A DNA stretch of 64,000 bases from Perognathus longimembris pacificus (lineage: Eukaryota > Chordata > Mammalia > Rodentia > Heteromyidae), in contig NC_063176.1 in NCBI RefSeq assembly GCF_023159225.1, forward strand, positions 10,800,963 to 10,864,962. Direction: 5' to 3'. A program made the translations under genes and the position numbers. Shown in pieces: positions 36,166 through 48,059 of the stretch. Every line of letters begins with the position of its first letter. Positions within the stretch are counted from its first letter, which is position 1. Under the pieces are notes generated by a model. That model did not search any database and had not been told where the DNA came from. It saw only the letters and a list, made by a program, of their open reading frames with translations.

Positions 36166-37174
36166 AAAAAAATCAACAAATAACCAAAAATTAAGAAAAC
36201 CCTAGGGAAGGGGTGGGGTGGTTAAGAATATTTGATATTGATCAGTAGGCACTAGATTCAAGTGCTCTGTTGAATTTCAATTCGTTTGTACACTATGCCA
36301 AGAAAATAATATATATTTAAAAATAAAATATATTGCTTAGTTTATTTATTATATGTTTCAGTTCTCATTAAATATTAGTTATATTTTGTACAACTTTATA
36401 ATTATAATAACTAATCTCTTTAAATCAAAATACCTCCTTAATATTCCTTGAATTCATTTTTCTTCTTTAGCTTAACTTTTCTACTTATAGTCTTCTTTTA
36501 AGAAAGCAGTAAGTGTCCATTGGTGTATTGATATTTCTTATTTTTCACAATCACAAAGTGGAACTTTTATAAGGCAAAAAGCTACTGAAAACCACAGTGA
36601 ATTCTTAAAGTACCCAATTCCTATTGTAAAGAGAGCACTAGATGTTTCTTACCAATACTGTCTATACATCACTTTTTTGTAACAGAATGAAACTAACACA
36701 AGCATTTAATTCACCGAGATTTAATGTCAATAACTAACAATTTTTATTGTACTATTTCTTCATAAATAATTCATTAAGCTAGAAATGAAATGCTGACTAA
36801 ATAGTAGTTTATATCAAATGATAATGATATAATTTAATAATTTAACATCATCTTATTCACATACAATAATTCATGCTCAATGATGAGCTATTGACAAAAA
36901 TAATCATCATAAATATTACTACTTAGTTCACATTGGTTTAACAATTGAAAAGATAAGACCTCTCTATTCATATTCTGAAGTACTATCTCTCTAGTGTATG
37001 GTTTTAAGAAGTAGGGATTTGGGGAAATAATTAAATCATGAAAATGTGATCTTTACCCATGATTTGGAGTCCTGATTTATGATAGTTTACATTAATTTTT
37101 AACACTTTTATCAAACATATCTTGAAAGTATTTAATATAAGGTACCTTTACAAAAGGTAAGTACCTTAATTATA
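36166..37174. other. Unique AT-rich sequence
   Basis: No gene or repeat recognised. Confidence 0.5.
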
Positions 37175-37740
37175 TTTTTTTTTGAAATTTGATTGACAGT
37201 TTATTAAGGAAAGTGAAAACTAGGTGACAAAAGTGTTGAGTCATGCTTAGGATTTTTAAGAAGGCTTATGATAATAATTGTGACTGGCTTAGCAAGGTGT
37301 TAATTACTCATGTGTAATTAAATGTAATTTGTTTCTAAATTAGCTGCCACTGAGACTCTGGAGATGACCTGCTAAGTGTGCTCGTATGTTGGCAGTGGCT
37401 TTAGAATCCTGAGTTATACTTTCCAAGGTGTTCGATGAAATTGCTCAAGTTATTACTTTCTGACAAAGTTATTCAGAAATCAAGTTCAGTTTGTCCATGT
37501 ACCTCTGTGACAGATAACGTCTCCATCTAGGGTCCATGAGTGGAAGCAATGGATAGAACGAGGAGAGGTCAGTCTTAGTAGGATGCTCTGTTTGGGATGC
37601 CTCCTCCGTGTCTCTGGGAACCCATTTTATGGGCTCTGAAGTCTTTTGTCGTAGCAATAGGGGCAGTCACAGCAGGACTTCCATTTGTCTGTTCTTAGCA
37701 GAGTGCGGTTCATGTAAAGAGTCATAAAGGCTCAGACATA
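37175..37740 (-). pseudogene. Processed pseudogene with poly(A) end, parent unknown
   Basis: Reading minus: an open stretch of 62 codons (37657-37469) with a protein-like ending (PRWRRYLSQRYMDKLN), then about 270 bases of 3' UTR-like sequence, an AATAAA signal at 37205-37200 and a run of nine A at 37183-37175, spaced 16 bases as in a real mRNA end. Upstream of the open stretch a TGA interrupts the same frame (37660s), and a second frame begins MNRTLLRTDKWKS with a Cys-rich stretch, suggesting decay. The signal, spacing and A run indicate an mRNA retrocopy. I do not recognise the parent, and no clear target-site duplication was found. Confidence 0.5.
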
Positions 37741-40099
37741 TGAGACTTCAGATCATTTGGCTGTTTCTGGCAAGAATAATTAAATCCGTGAGATGAAATT
37801 TTTCTCATGTCAAAAATCCCATTGAATGATCACAGGTGTCACACTCCACCTCCTTTGGTGTCAAATCTGTTGTTACAAATGTTGGTGTCCTCCACAATTC
37901 ACTTTAAAAGGACTAGAGCACGTGCCCCAGTTGTGAGTTGTAGGAAAGTGGGCACCTGATGAGAACTGATGATCAGTTATATGCAAAGTGGATCCTTTTG
38001 GTCCTTGGTATCATTCTATTCATGGAATGTCAAAGAGCTTTCAGGCTGGGTTTTTATGTCAAGTATGAAAGTGTCAGTCATTCAAAGATAGGTAGCAAAT
38101 CCTGGTAGCAGCATATTTATTAATCAGAAGTTTAGCATGTTATACCTAAAATATTGCAGAAGAGAGTGTGGGATGTGGATTCATTCTCTTTCCCTCTCAA
38201 GCCTGAGATGTCTTATAGTAATGTATCCTTCTATTTACAGATAGATTACAAAGCCATCTATAAACATACAGTTATGATATTGCAGCAAAGCATTATTAAG
38301 TAAAAGAGAAAATCTAGGTGGGATGTGCTTAAGACTCATGGAATATAGAACATATGTTTGACTCCTCATGCGGTTATATTTTTACATTTTAATTTTCCAT
38401 GATTTCATATTTCTACTGCCTAACTGACCTCTTGTCACTTCTAGTATGCATCACATTTTCTTTTAACTTAGTACTAACATAATTGCAAGTGTATTCTTGT
38501 ATGTTCATGCAAACTACAATTGGGCACTAACAATAGGCTAGTTTTTTGTTACTTACAACTCAGGATTTTGTCAAAAAACATGAATAATAATCAAGTATTT
38601 CATTTGAACTCAATTAGATATTACAATTATTTCCTCCAGAAGAGTTTTTTCTATCAACTGTGAAATTTCATTTAAACTAGATAAAAGCAATGCTTCAAAT
38701 AACTTTATTTAAGAATAGCGACAGTACTTAAAATAGAAATGCAAGTTTAACCTTGATCTACTCATCATCATACTGCTTGAAATTATTGCCTGCCTCTGAT
38801 GCTCCCTTCCCTTTAAGCTGCTACTTGTTATTTAGACACTTTTTATTTTATCCAGATTGAGTAAGATAAAAAAAACTTCAGATAAGAAAAATTATTTTGC
38901 CCTAGTGTGGTGTGTCATATTATCTAGAAAGGTTAGAGTCATATAATAATAACTTGTAACATTAAAGACAAGGAGAAACATCACCACAGGCTTCGCTGAT
39001 GCATAGCCCATTTATTTAACACATTGATTCTCTTCTTCCATGAGGCTTATTCAGGAGAAATTTCAGTGCTTCCAGTTTCACCGGGTGAGCAGCTAATAAC
39101 TCAATATAGTGATAAATGGGCTATTTCCTATGTCAATTTCAAGTGCACCTTGCAATTGTGTTTGTCATATATTTCTAAATAAGGGAATACAATTTCACCC
39201 AATGCCAGGCTATACAATCTATGTTTTTCCAAATTCCCATTTGCATGACTTTCTTCCAAAATAAACACATTCTTCCAAAAGCATTTGAATGCCTGTTAAT
39301 GCACCTACAAATTATTTAATATATTACTACTAGTTCTTGCTTAGCCTTAACCTGCAATTCATTCAGGTAAAACTCTTTGTAAGGTACCAATAATCCATTT
39401 CAAGTACATTGCATTAATTTAGCTATTTTCTTTATGTCTAAAAGAGGATATTAGAAAGATATTTAATAACTTTGGGTCTTAGCATTTAGTCATCTGCACT
39501 ATTTTGATGTCTTGAAGATATATTTATATTAATAAAAATCTTGTGATTAATACCATTGTTATTTTCACATAATTCGTTAACTACATCAGCCAATCTTTCT
39601 TCATAAAGGAAGATATGGTTTACATTCAGCTTAGAGGTTAGTAACATAATTTCTTTCAGAATATAAGAAAACTGAAACACTTTTGATAGAAACACAGTAG
39701 TAAAAATTTATCTGCATAATATGGAAACAAACAAATTAATCTTGGAGAGGCAAATATTTGTAAAATTACATTCTCTAGTAATCATTTTAAGGAATGAGAA
39801 TTGGCATACAATTTGCATTAGAGTCGTGTTTGATATAATTTAGTTCATTAGAGATGAATTCATTTATCCATTGACTAATTGGTGTATCTTCTTAGCTTCC
39901 ATTTCAAACAAGCTCCAAGGGGATTAAACGTTATATAACAAATTAAATGTTAGAAATCAGGTGTGCATAGCCTTCAAATATTCATTCTTGTTACTGAAAG
40001 ATAACAAAAATCAGATATATTTAACAAGCATAGAAGGTAGAATCATTTGATATGCATAAATACAGCATTTCTATAAAATTTCATTTTCTAACATATTCT
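37741..40099. other. Unique sequence
   Basis: No gene or repeat recognised. Contains an 11-base inverted pair AGCCCATTTAT / ATAAATGGGCT at 39005-39015 and 39112-39122 within a non-repetitive stretch. Confidence 0.45.
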
Positions 40100-40336
40100 G
40101 ATGCCAGGTGCTGGTGGCTCACACCTGGTAGTCTGGCTACTCACAAGGCTGAGATCTAAGAATTAAGATTGAAAGCAAGGCCTGGATTGAGAGTCTATGA
40201 GACCCTTAAGTCCAATTACCACCAAAGAGCCTGAAGCTTCAAGCAGTAGAGTGCTGACCTTGAGCAAAGAAAGCTCAAGGACAATGCCCAGGCCTGAGTT
40301 CAAGTCCCAGGACCAGCATAAAAGCAAACGAAAAGC
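40100..40336 (+). mobile_element. 7SL-Geo dimeric SINE
   Basis: Well-preserved copy: CAGGTGCTGGTGGCTCACAC, AAGGCTGAGATCTAAG, then AAGCAGTAGAGTGCTGACC, GCCTGAGTTCAAGTCCCAGG. It is a good reference for the family in this window. Confidence 0.85.
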
Positions 40337-40609
40337 AGATTGTTTTTAGCCTACATATACTCAGTAATGTGTGGGGCTGTGTGGCTTCTTTCCAATTTTC
40401 TCTTAAGTACAGGTTAATGTATCAATTGTCATTGCCAAGATGGAATTTTTACTTTCATCATCAGAATGATTCATCTTATGGATTTATGAGGAAAAAACAT
40501 TCACCCATCTTCCTCTCAAAGCTCTTCCCCTGGAGTTAATATTTATGCCTGTTCAGTGTTGACTATTACCTTTGTAAGCTTCCTATATAGCAGGATTCAT
40601 ACTCTTTAT

Positions 40610-40722
40610 TGGTTGACAAGGAGTCTCCCAAACTTTCTGCCCATGTTGCCTTGAACCACGCTCTTCTGATTGCAGCATGCTGAATAATAGGGTTAGGAAT
40701 ACAAGCCACAGTCCCAAACATT
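40610..40722 (-). mobile_element. B1/7SL SINE remnant
   Basis: Complement of a B1-like monomer: GTTGACAAGGAGTCTCCCAA, CATGTTGCCTTGAACCACG, GGAATACAAGCCACAGTCCC. Confidence 0.5.
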
Positions 40723-40864
40723 TTTCAATATTTATTTGTTATAATACCATTATCTTTCTTTAACATTATATAGTGTTATAAAAGTTTATTCTCAACATCA
40801 ATATGCTGAAACTCTACACACTTGGATAACATTTCAAATGAGGCTTTAAAAATAATTGGGTTTT

Positions 40865-41010
40865 GATAGGCATGTTGGTACACACACACACCTATAATCA
40901 CAGAAATTAAGAAGTGCAAAATCTCTAGCTTGAGACCACATGGGCTATATTGAACAAGACTTCCATGATATGTAAGGGTGAAAGGGTGAAAACCCAAGCC
41001 AAACAAAACA
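40865..41010 (+). mobile_element. B1/7SL SINE remnant
   Basis: ATAGGCATGTTGGTACACAC, CTATAATCACAG, GCTTGAGACCACATGGGCTA, ending in an AAACAAAACAG tail. Confidence 0.55.
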
Positions 41011-41227
41011 GAATGATAATTGATTTAAGATGACGATGGTTGGCCTTTCCAGTGGGGATTAACATTCTCTTTATCCCCTAATACCCAAGGAAGAACCTGG
41101 CATCTTCAAACCAGGAAGAAGGGGGAATAAAAACAAGAACAACAACAAGCCCTGTATATTCCAGTATTTACAGATAAGAAAATTTTCTATATTGGAACTT
41201 CCATTTACATGTTAGCACTTCAGGGTG

Positions 41228-41515
41228 TTATAGAAGGAAGGCTTGGGGGCACCAATTATGTCCTCATGAATCAGAATTAAACACTTGGAAAAGGGCTGCA
41301 CAGAGCAAGCTAACGGCCTCTGCCATGAATGATGCAGCAACAGGCACCACATTGAAAGAGTCAGCCCTCAGCTGACCTTGAATTTCCTGGAACCTTGTTC
41401 TTAGACTTCCTATCTTCCAGAACTGTGACCATTGTACATATCTGCCATTTATGACTTACCTTGTTTATGATATTTTGTTATAGCATCTCTGAAACTTGAC
41501 TGTTTTAGGACTCAG
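41228..41515 (+). mobile_element. MLT1-type MaLR LTR, 3' part
   Basis: Words of the 3' half of an MLT1-like LTR occur in order: GTCCTCATGAATCAGAATTA, ATGATGCAGCAACAGG, TCAGCCCTCAGCTGACC, TTAGACTTCCTATCTTCCAG, AACTGTGACCATT and GATATTTTGTTATAGCATC. An old mammalian retroviral-like LTR with no internal coding part nearby. Confidence 0.7.
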
Positions 41516-41627
41516 ATTTTGAATGCCTAGCCTTGAGAACCTATGACAGAAATCCTTTGCTGTTTCATTTTGAAGAGTCTCTGGGGGTTCTTTTTGCATC
41601 TTTTGTAGAAAAAGGCAAACATTTCAA

Positions 41628-41690
41628 ATATACATACATATTCCTATATATGCATACACATACATACATCATCCATACACACATACATAT
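41628..41690. repeat. (CATA)n-rich imperfect repeat
   Basis: Interrupted ATAC/CATA units between 41628 and 41690. Confidence 0.8.
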
Positions 41691-42008
41691 GACTTTGGTA
41701 AGAATTAAGATAGGTCTATAAATCTTTGAGGAGAGAATTGTAATACAACGTAGAATCCAAACTTCTGTAGACATAATAGGTGTCTTCAAGTCTTGGATTT
41801 GAAGGTCTTGGATTGCTTTCATCAATGTTCTGTAGTATTTTGAATAAAGTTACCTAACTATTCTATTGAGATTACATTGAAGCATTTTTGAGTCATTATA
41901 TGTCACATTATTGTGGTTTTAAGTCTGCAGTTCAATGGCGATGTCTGTAGCTAGTGAGCTTTGTATTATGTGAATCTCATATCGCTCACTCTCTCCAAAT
42001 GTACTTTC

Positions 42009-42198
42009 TTTTTTTTCAAATTTTTATTATCAAACTGATGTAGTTTCATACGTTAGGCATTGGATACATTACTTGTACTGTTTGTTACCTTGTCCCTTAT
42101 ACCCCCCTTCCTCCTCCCCCTTTCCCTTTCCCCCCATGAGGTGTTCAGTTCACTTAGACCAAACAGTTTTGCAAGTATTGCTTTTGTAGTTGTTTTTT
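42009..42198 (-). mobile_element. LINE-1 3' UTR (5' truncated)
   Basis: Inverted 3' UTR starting with poly-T, then TTAGGCATTGGATACATTAC, the C-rich tract at 42103-42137 and TTTGCAAGTATTGCTTTTGT. It lacks the ACAGAGAGGTTAC segment found in other copies. TACTTTCT at 42002-42009 and 42199-42206 is the likely target-site duplication. Confidence 0.85.
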
Positions 42199-42629
42199 TA
42201 CTTTCTAGTTTACATTTTACAATTCAGGTGATGATTGACACATGAAAGCTCAAGCCTAGCATTTTATAATTTGATTTGTGCTTATTCCCAGTTGACAGTG
42301 ATTATTAGATGTGTATTTTGATATCAAAAACATTACGAATAACATTGCATATGTGATCTACCTTAAAACATCAATAAATAATATTGGAATCTTAAAAATG
42401 TTTACATGAATTATAGGAAGGCAACATAAACGAAGCCGGACAGTAAGGAGAAAGTCATGAAGATACTCTGGTGCCTCCATAATTTCTTATCAAGCATGAT
42501 CAGGGTACTTTTACAATGAAATAAACCTCCAGTAAATTCCAATTAATGGATCTCTGCATAATATGCATATTATCTCCTCCATATCTAGTCTTGGTGAACA
42601 TAAGGAGAGGATATATTCAGGAGTGAACT

Positions 42630-42835
42630 AGACTGTGTTTGGGAAGGATGTTACAATGCTGTTGTAATAATCCACACCACAGATGGTATATGCCCTGCCC
42701 TAAAAGTATCACTAAAGCAGGGGAAAACAAGGGAGGAGGTAATAAAGTTCGACAAGAAATGTACTCATTACCTTCTTGTGTAACTGTTACCACTCCGCAC
42801 ATCATTCTTAAAATAAAATACTATTAAAGTTTTAA
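42630..42835 (+). mobile_element. Old LINE-1 3' UTR end
   Basis: GGAGGAGGTAATAAAGTTCG, ACAAGAAATGTACTCATTAC, CTGTTACCACTCCGCACATC, then an A-rich end: a diverged version of the terminal block of the L1 3' UTR. Confidence 0.7.
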
Positions 42836-43270
42836 AATATCAATAAAGATAGAAAATTGGAAACATTTTTAGAATAATGAAAACTATTGGTCAGGGTATT
42901 ATGCTTAAATATCAAAATGTAAGGGATTATCTACTTAGTTCCATAAATAAATGTGCAATGATGACAAAACAGAAAGTCATTGGGATGGGAAAATACTGTG
43001 GGTTTCATTTAAGATTTTCTCTCAATTTTCATGAATAGTTGCCTACATATTTTATTGAAAGGCCTGAATGACTTATGAGAGCAATGTAAAAAGAAATGCA
43101 TTCAAATATCTGCATTAGAGTGAGGCAAGTAAAGCTAAATGGATTAATGAACTTGGACAAGGTCATTGGTTTTGTAATGCATTTGCAATGAGTATGTCTT
43201 GGTCATAACCACAGACTCAAAGGATAAATGACTTTCAAAAGCTGTTTTCTCATGTGAACTTATTGTCATA
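42836..43270. other. Unique AT-rich sequence
   Basis: Nothing recognised. Confidence 0.5.
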
Positions 43271-43271
43271 A

Positions 43272-43560
43272 TTATTCAGGTTATTTTTCATTCACGTTCT
43301 GGGACTTGAACTCAGGGTCTAAAACTCTCTCTTTTGATCCTTCCTTCCTTCCTTCTTTTTTTCTTTCTCTCTTTTTTCCTTTCTTTTTCTGTCATTTTGT
43401 TGTTGTTGTTGTTGAAGGATAGTGCTCTACCACTGGAGTCACAATTTCATTTCCAACTTTTTGCTAGGAAACAAGGTAAGCATTTTAGGGATTTATCTAA
43501 CCAGGTTGTATCTCAGCCTTCTGACTAGCTAGAATTACAGGTGTTAGCTACCTGCTAAAC
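43272..43560 (-). mobile_element. 7SL-Geo SINE with internal pyrimidine repeat
   Basis: Geo complement (CTGGGACTTGAACTCAGGGT; GTGCTCTACCACTGGAGTCA) and 7SL complement (GTATCTCAGCCTTCTGACTA; AATTACAGGTGTTAGCTACC). A CTTC/CTTT run and (TTG)n at 43338-43415 have expanded within the Geo half. Confidence 0.7.
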
Positions 43561-44081
43561 TTTCTAGGCTTTATACAAGATTAAATTTATTGAACATTTA
43601 ATTCGCAAATATATTCTACTTGCTATCAGATGCAAAATAAGGCCAATATGATCTGAACTAAAACTAAAGCTTCTAAAAACATTAGGACATATGCATTAGG
43701 CTATATCGTCAATAATGTGAATAAATTATATGTGTTAGTTATGTCTGTGATCTATTTTAGAAGGAAAATACCTTAAGAATATTATTGCATTTCATAAATA
43801 ATGTACATTTTCTGATCCAAAGTATCACAACAAAATAGAATATGAATTTATTTTAAAATAAATGAATAAGCCAATTCATCACTTCAAGCTTAATATATTC
43901 CTATGCATTAGCTTTTGTAACCAAATTTAGCATGTTTTTCTGGAAAATAAAATAATTCTTGGATTAAAAAGTCATACAATTTGTAACATCATTCTCATTT
44001 TCTGAGTTTTAAACCATTTTGTTTTTAATCTGATTGAGATGGATACATCACCAATTGCACCACATTAATTCTTTCTTTGTC
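43561..44081. other. Unique AT-rich sequence
   Basis: Nothing recognised. Confidence 0.5.
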
Positions 44082-44097
44082 AAGAACCCTTGACAAG

Positions 44098-44299
44098 GGC
44101 TGGGGATATAGCCTAGTGGCAAGAGTGCCTGCCTCGTATACATGAGGCCCTAGGTTCGATTTCCCAGCACCACATATACAGAAAACGGCCAGAAGTGGCG
44201 CTGTGGCTCAGATGGCAGAGTGCTAGCCTTGAGCGGATAGAAGCCAGGGACAGTGCTCAGGCCCTGAGTCCAAGGCCCAGGACTGGCAAAAAAAAAAAA
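44098..44299 (+). mobile_element. IDL-Geo SINE with target-site duplication
   Basis: Complete dimer, B box intact, A tail of about 15. A perfect 16-base duplication AAGAACCCTTGACAAG lies at 44082-44097 and 44300-44315. Confidence 0.95.
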
Positions 44300-44315
44300 A
44301 AGAACCCTTGACAAG

Positions 44316-45555
44316 AGCTATATTTGTTTCTTGAGAAGACTATATTTTTCCCTTGAGAGAGTGTGTTGCTGATGTCAGCAAATCCTACTACTTTGTTCTT
44401 CATGAAGTTATGTTTTGAAAATTAATGGAATAGATACATATGAAATCAAAATCAATTTAACATTTTTCTACAGTGGAGAAAGTGTGACTTACCAATAGAA
44501 AGTGTAGAGTATTATAACAGCTGCAGTCTCTGCTCACCCTTCTTATGCTTTTTAATAAACTTCATGCTTAATTCTTGTGCTTCATGATATCAATGGGATG
44601 CCTTTGGTAAAATTACAGCAATAAATTTCAACTGATGCTGGAAAGATTTTATTTCTGCTTTCTTTGCCTATCTGTCCTCTTGTTTTTCAAATAATCAACA
44701 CATGACAGAATTGATTAAAGATTTATTTTGCCTTCATAAAACACACTAATTGCCTTGCTGGAAGTAAAAAGAAACAGACAATGCAAATGCAGAGCTAAAT
44801 TTATAGCAAACTGATACTATTTAACTCGACTCACAGAAACAAACTATATTCAGGTGAACTAAGACAGTTGTCATTATTATCACTGGATATTTAATTTTTA
44901 TATTCCCAGATAAAGGGAATGTCATTATTACCATTTGGTAATAGCTATTAAATACTTACATGAAATTCATAGTTTACTACCACCTGCTGTCACATCTGGT
45001 TTAGAATTCATGAGTCCAAAGGACTTTTGTATGGATTCAGTACATAATAGATGCTTCCCTGTATGTTTTTAAATCTTGAGGGAAAAGATGGATTCAAAAT
45101 ATCAAACAGTAAGTTTTATAATTGTTTCCAAATATCAAGATCATCAAATCCTTCTGAAACACGTTTTCTTTTACTATTTTACACTATTTCTTGCACTTCA
45201 AATGAACATCAATATTCAATCACTGGTTATAGTTATTTATTTTGGTAAATTATCTGTTCATCATTCAGTGTTTACAGCTGTTTGTTGTGCACTTCAGCAA
45301 TGGTCGCTTCACTGGGTGGCTCCAAATATACACTCCTAAGTAAGAGCTCCTTTTATGTAATTTTGGGTACCTAACTAACCTTCTTGGATTTCCTGTGCCC
45401 TGAGGACTTGCTTTGAAAAACAATAAAAATGGGATATGCCATTTTACCTCTAAATTAGTAAGTTTGTGTGTGTGTGTGTGTTTCTATTTTATGGTTTATA
45501 ATTAATCATCATTATTTTGCCTGTCCCAAAATTAACTCTCACTTGTTCCTTTTAT
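44316..45555. other. Unique AT-rich sequence
   Basis: No gene recognised. Holds a short (GT)n run at 45466-45481. Confidence 0.5.
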
Positions 45556-45815
45556 TTGGGAGGAATGGGGCTGCAGGGAGAATGTTGGTAGTGGGGTTTG
45601 AGCTCTGGTCCTGGGCGCTGTCCCAGAGCTATGTAGCTCAAGGCCAGAGCTCTGCCACTTGAGCCACAACGCCACTTCCAGTTTCCTGGAGGTTAATTGG
45701 ACATAAAAATCTCACGGACTTTTTTATTGCCTGGGGTCAGCTTTGAACCGTGATCCTCATATCTCAGACTCCTGAGTAGCTAGGTTTCTAGGCATGAGCC
45801 TCTGGCGACCTGCTT
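45556..45815 (-). mobile_element. 7SL-Geo dimeric SINE
   Basis: Well-preserved minus copy: GCCAGAGCTCTGCCACTTGA, GCCACAACGCCACTTCCAG (Geo complement), then GAGGTTAATTGGACATAAAA, ATCTCAGACTCCTGAGTAGC and GCATGAGCCTCTGGCGACC (7SL complement). Confidence 0.85.
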
Positions 45816-47635
45816 CCCATTTCTTTTTATAAGTGTGTGGTCACCATGGTTGACTTATATCAATATGTTTCATTTTCAAAAGCACTGCACCTCATTCATC
45901 TGGAAATGTACCTGCCATGTCAAATGTCTCTACGTTTCCCATTGTCCATTGCTATAATGAAATGATTAGGACACGTATATTGATATTGTGTTTTCTCACT
46001 CTCTGATTCAAAACTTACTTACAAGCTTCTTATTTTTATTTCTAGCTTTTCTGTTTGATGGCAACTCTCCAGTTTCACTCAAGTGCCGGATCTATTAATT
46101 AACATAGTAAATAAGGTATAAACCATATTTAAACCTTGATTATTACTTGATGATTCACAAAGGTGACAAATAAACTCTTGAATCATGAGTCTCTAGATCT
46201 CTCTGTTTCCTCTCCCCAAAGTCCCTAAGCTATCTTATGAATTGCATCCCTAACTTCCATGGCCGGTTTCCTTCCCACACTCTGACAAGCAGCCCCTTAT
46301 CCTTTGAGCTGCTTCTCATGCTTCTTGCAATTTTTGGCCCTTTGCCTGTGGACACACTTCCAACTTCAACATACCAAACATTAGTTGTTTTCTATGACTT
46401 TTTTAAATACCCAATGTCTTATTGCTCATTTCAAAACATCTATCAGAGGTGAAAGTAAGAACAAAGGCAAGGAACAAGTAAGTAATTAAGCTGTTAAGTC
46501 ATTTTAAGTAATTAAGATGTTAACTGTTAAAATAGTACCAAAATTAACAATTACATTGTGGCTAATATTATACAAAACTTGTAGTAAGAGGATTTCAATA
46601 TTATCTCATGCTAATTTGCTCTTAGAAAACAGTCTTCTACTTAACAGAAATAGACAATCAGAGTTTCAGGTTTGTCACAAAATGCCCTTCCATTTTTGGA
46701 CCTATCAGCAAAGTTTGACTCATGGGAAACCTCAGACCACTCAATGCCTGTGAGGATTATTATTAAAATTAATCATTATGTAGTACAGCAAGCTTTTACT
46801 GCAGCAATACATATGTTTGGATGACACTGATGTTTCAACAGAAATGCCATGATATTTAAAACTTCGATAATTTAAATATCCAAAGGCCCCTGTATTAAGA
46901 ATCCATTTACAATTTGAAATTGTGTTGAAGGTTTTAGTAGCAGGTAGTCTAATGAAACACAGAATATAAATTGGAAAAGCAGATGAGATTTATGTTTGTA
47001 AAAGTCATCACTGAAATATGCTCACAAAGTTCCATTAAGAAGCACCACCTGCTTTGGTTTAAATCCAGTTTTTTTTTTTTTAAAGAAGACAAATGTAATC
47101 TCTTGAACTATTAACCCAGTAACATACATTTGAATAAAATATGATACATCAAAACTAATTATATAAAATTTTTGACCCTGAAACATTTATTTTTCTATGA
47201 AGCTTTTTTTATTTTGCAACAAAAGATTCCTTAGTATAATGCTGACCAAAAATATGATATTTCAGGAAGCTTTTCTCTTAGGAAAAGACATTATAGTTAT
47301 TTCATATATTCATTTTTATTTGGAAAACACTGTGAAAATTGAAATCTATACATCATTTTTCGAAGCAAATTGACAGGATTATACTGTACATTACAGATGG
47401 AGAGAAGAAAACGGGAAAAACAACACAGTAAGCCCAATTATATATATATATATATAAAAGATTTTGTTATTTTTTTCTGAAATAGTAGCGAGCATATCTA
47501 GTTGAAAAAGCAAGCAGATTAATATGGCTTTGGTGCTCCTTCTTCATAATTCAGGTATTTTGGATGAACAAGATGTGCTATAAATTTTATTGAACACATT
47601 TCAATGAGGTACAATGATAGGAATTCCATTTTATT
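45816..47635. other. Unique AT-rich sequence
   Basis: No gene or repeat recognised apart from a (TA)n run at 47439-47458. Positions 46237-46452 hold a 71-codon open frame without motifs. Confidence 0.45.
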
Positions 47636-47698
47636 TGTTTTTATAGCACTGGGCTTGAACTAGGTCCTCCCACTTGATAGGCAAGCAACCTACCATTT
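47636..47698 (-). mobile_element. tRNA/ID-like SINE monomer remnant
   Basis: Complement of the tRNA-like monomer end: AGCACTGGGCTTGAACTAGG, GGCAAGCAACCTACCA. Confidence 0.5.
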
Positions 47699-48059
47699 TT
47701 TTCTTTTTTTTACATTAATGTATGATTTTTTATTGGACTATTTATGCTACAGTGTCATCAGAGCTAAACTCACCTTGACCTTTGCAAATTACTTCAATAA
47801 GACTGCTCATCGAAATAAATATAATGTATACTAATTAGTTCTTTTAAAAAGTACTTGATAGCCTCTATTTTAAAAGATGTCTGTTGTCAGCTAAAGTTGT
47901 AAAATTTCACCAGAAATATAATATAAACAAAGTTTTCAACTGAACAGCCCCAGCCTTGATGAAAATTCTACTTATGTATCCTACCAGAAGAAAAGATGTT
48001 TTCCAAAACATCAATTATTTTGAAGATTTTGGAATAAGGATGCTATAATAAGAAAGGTA

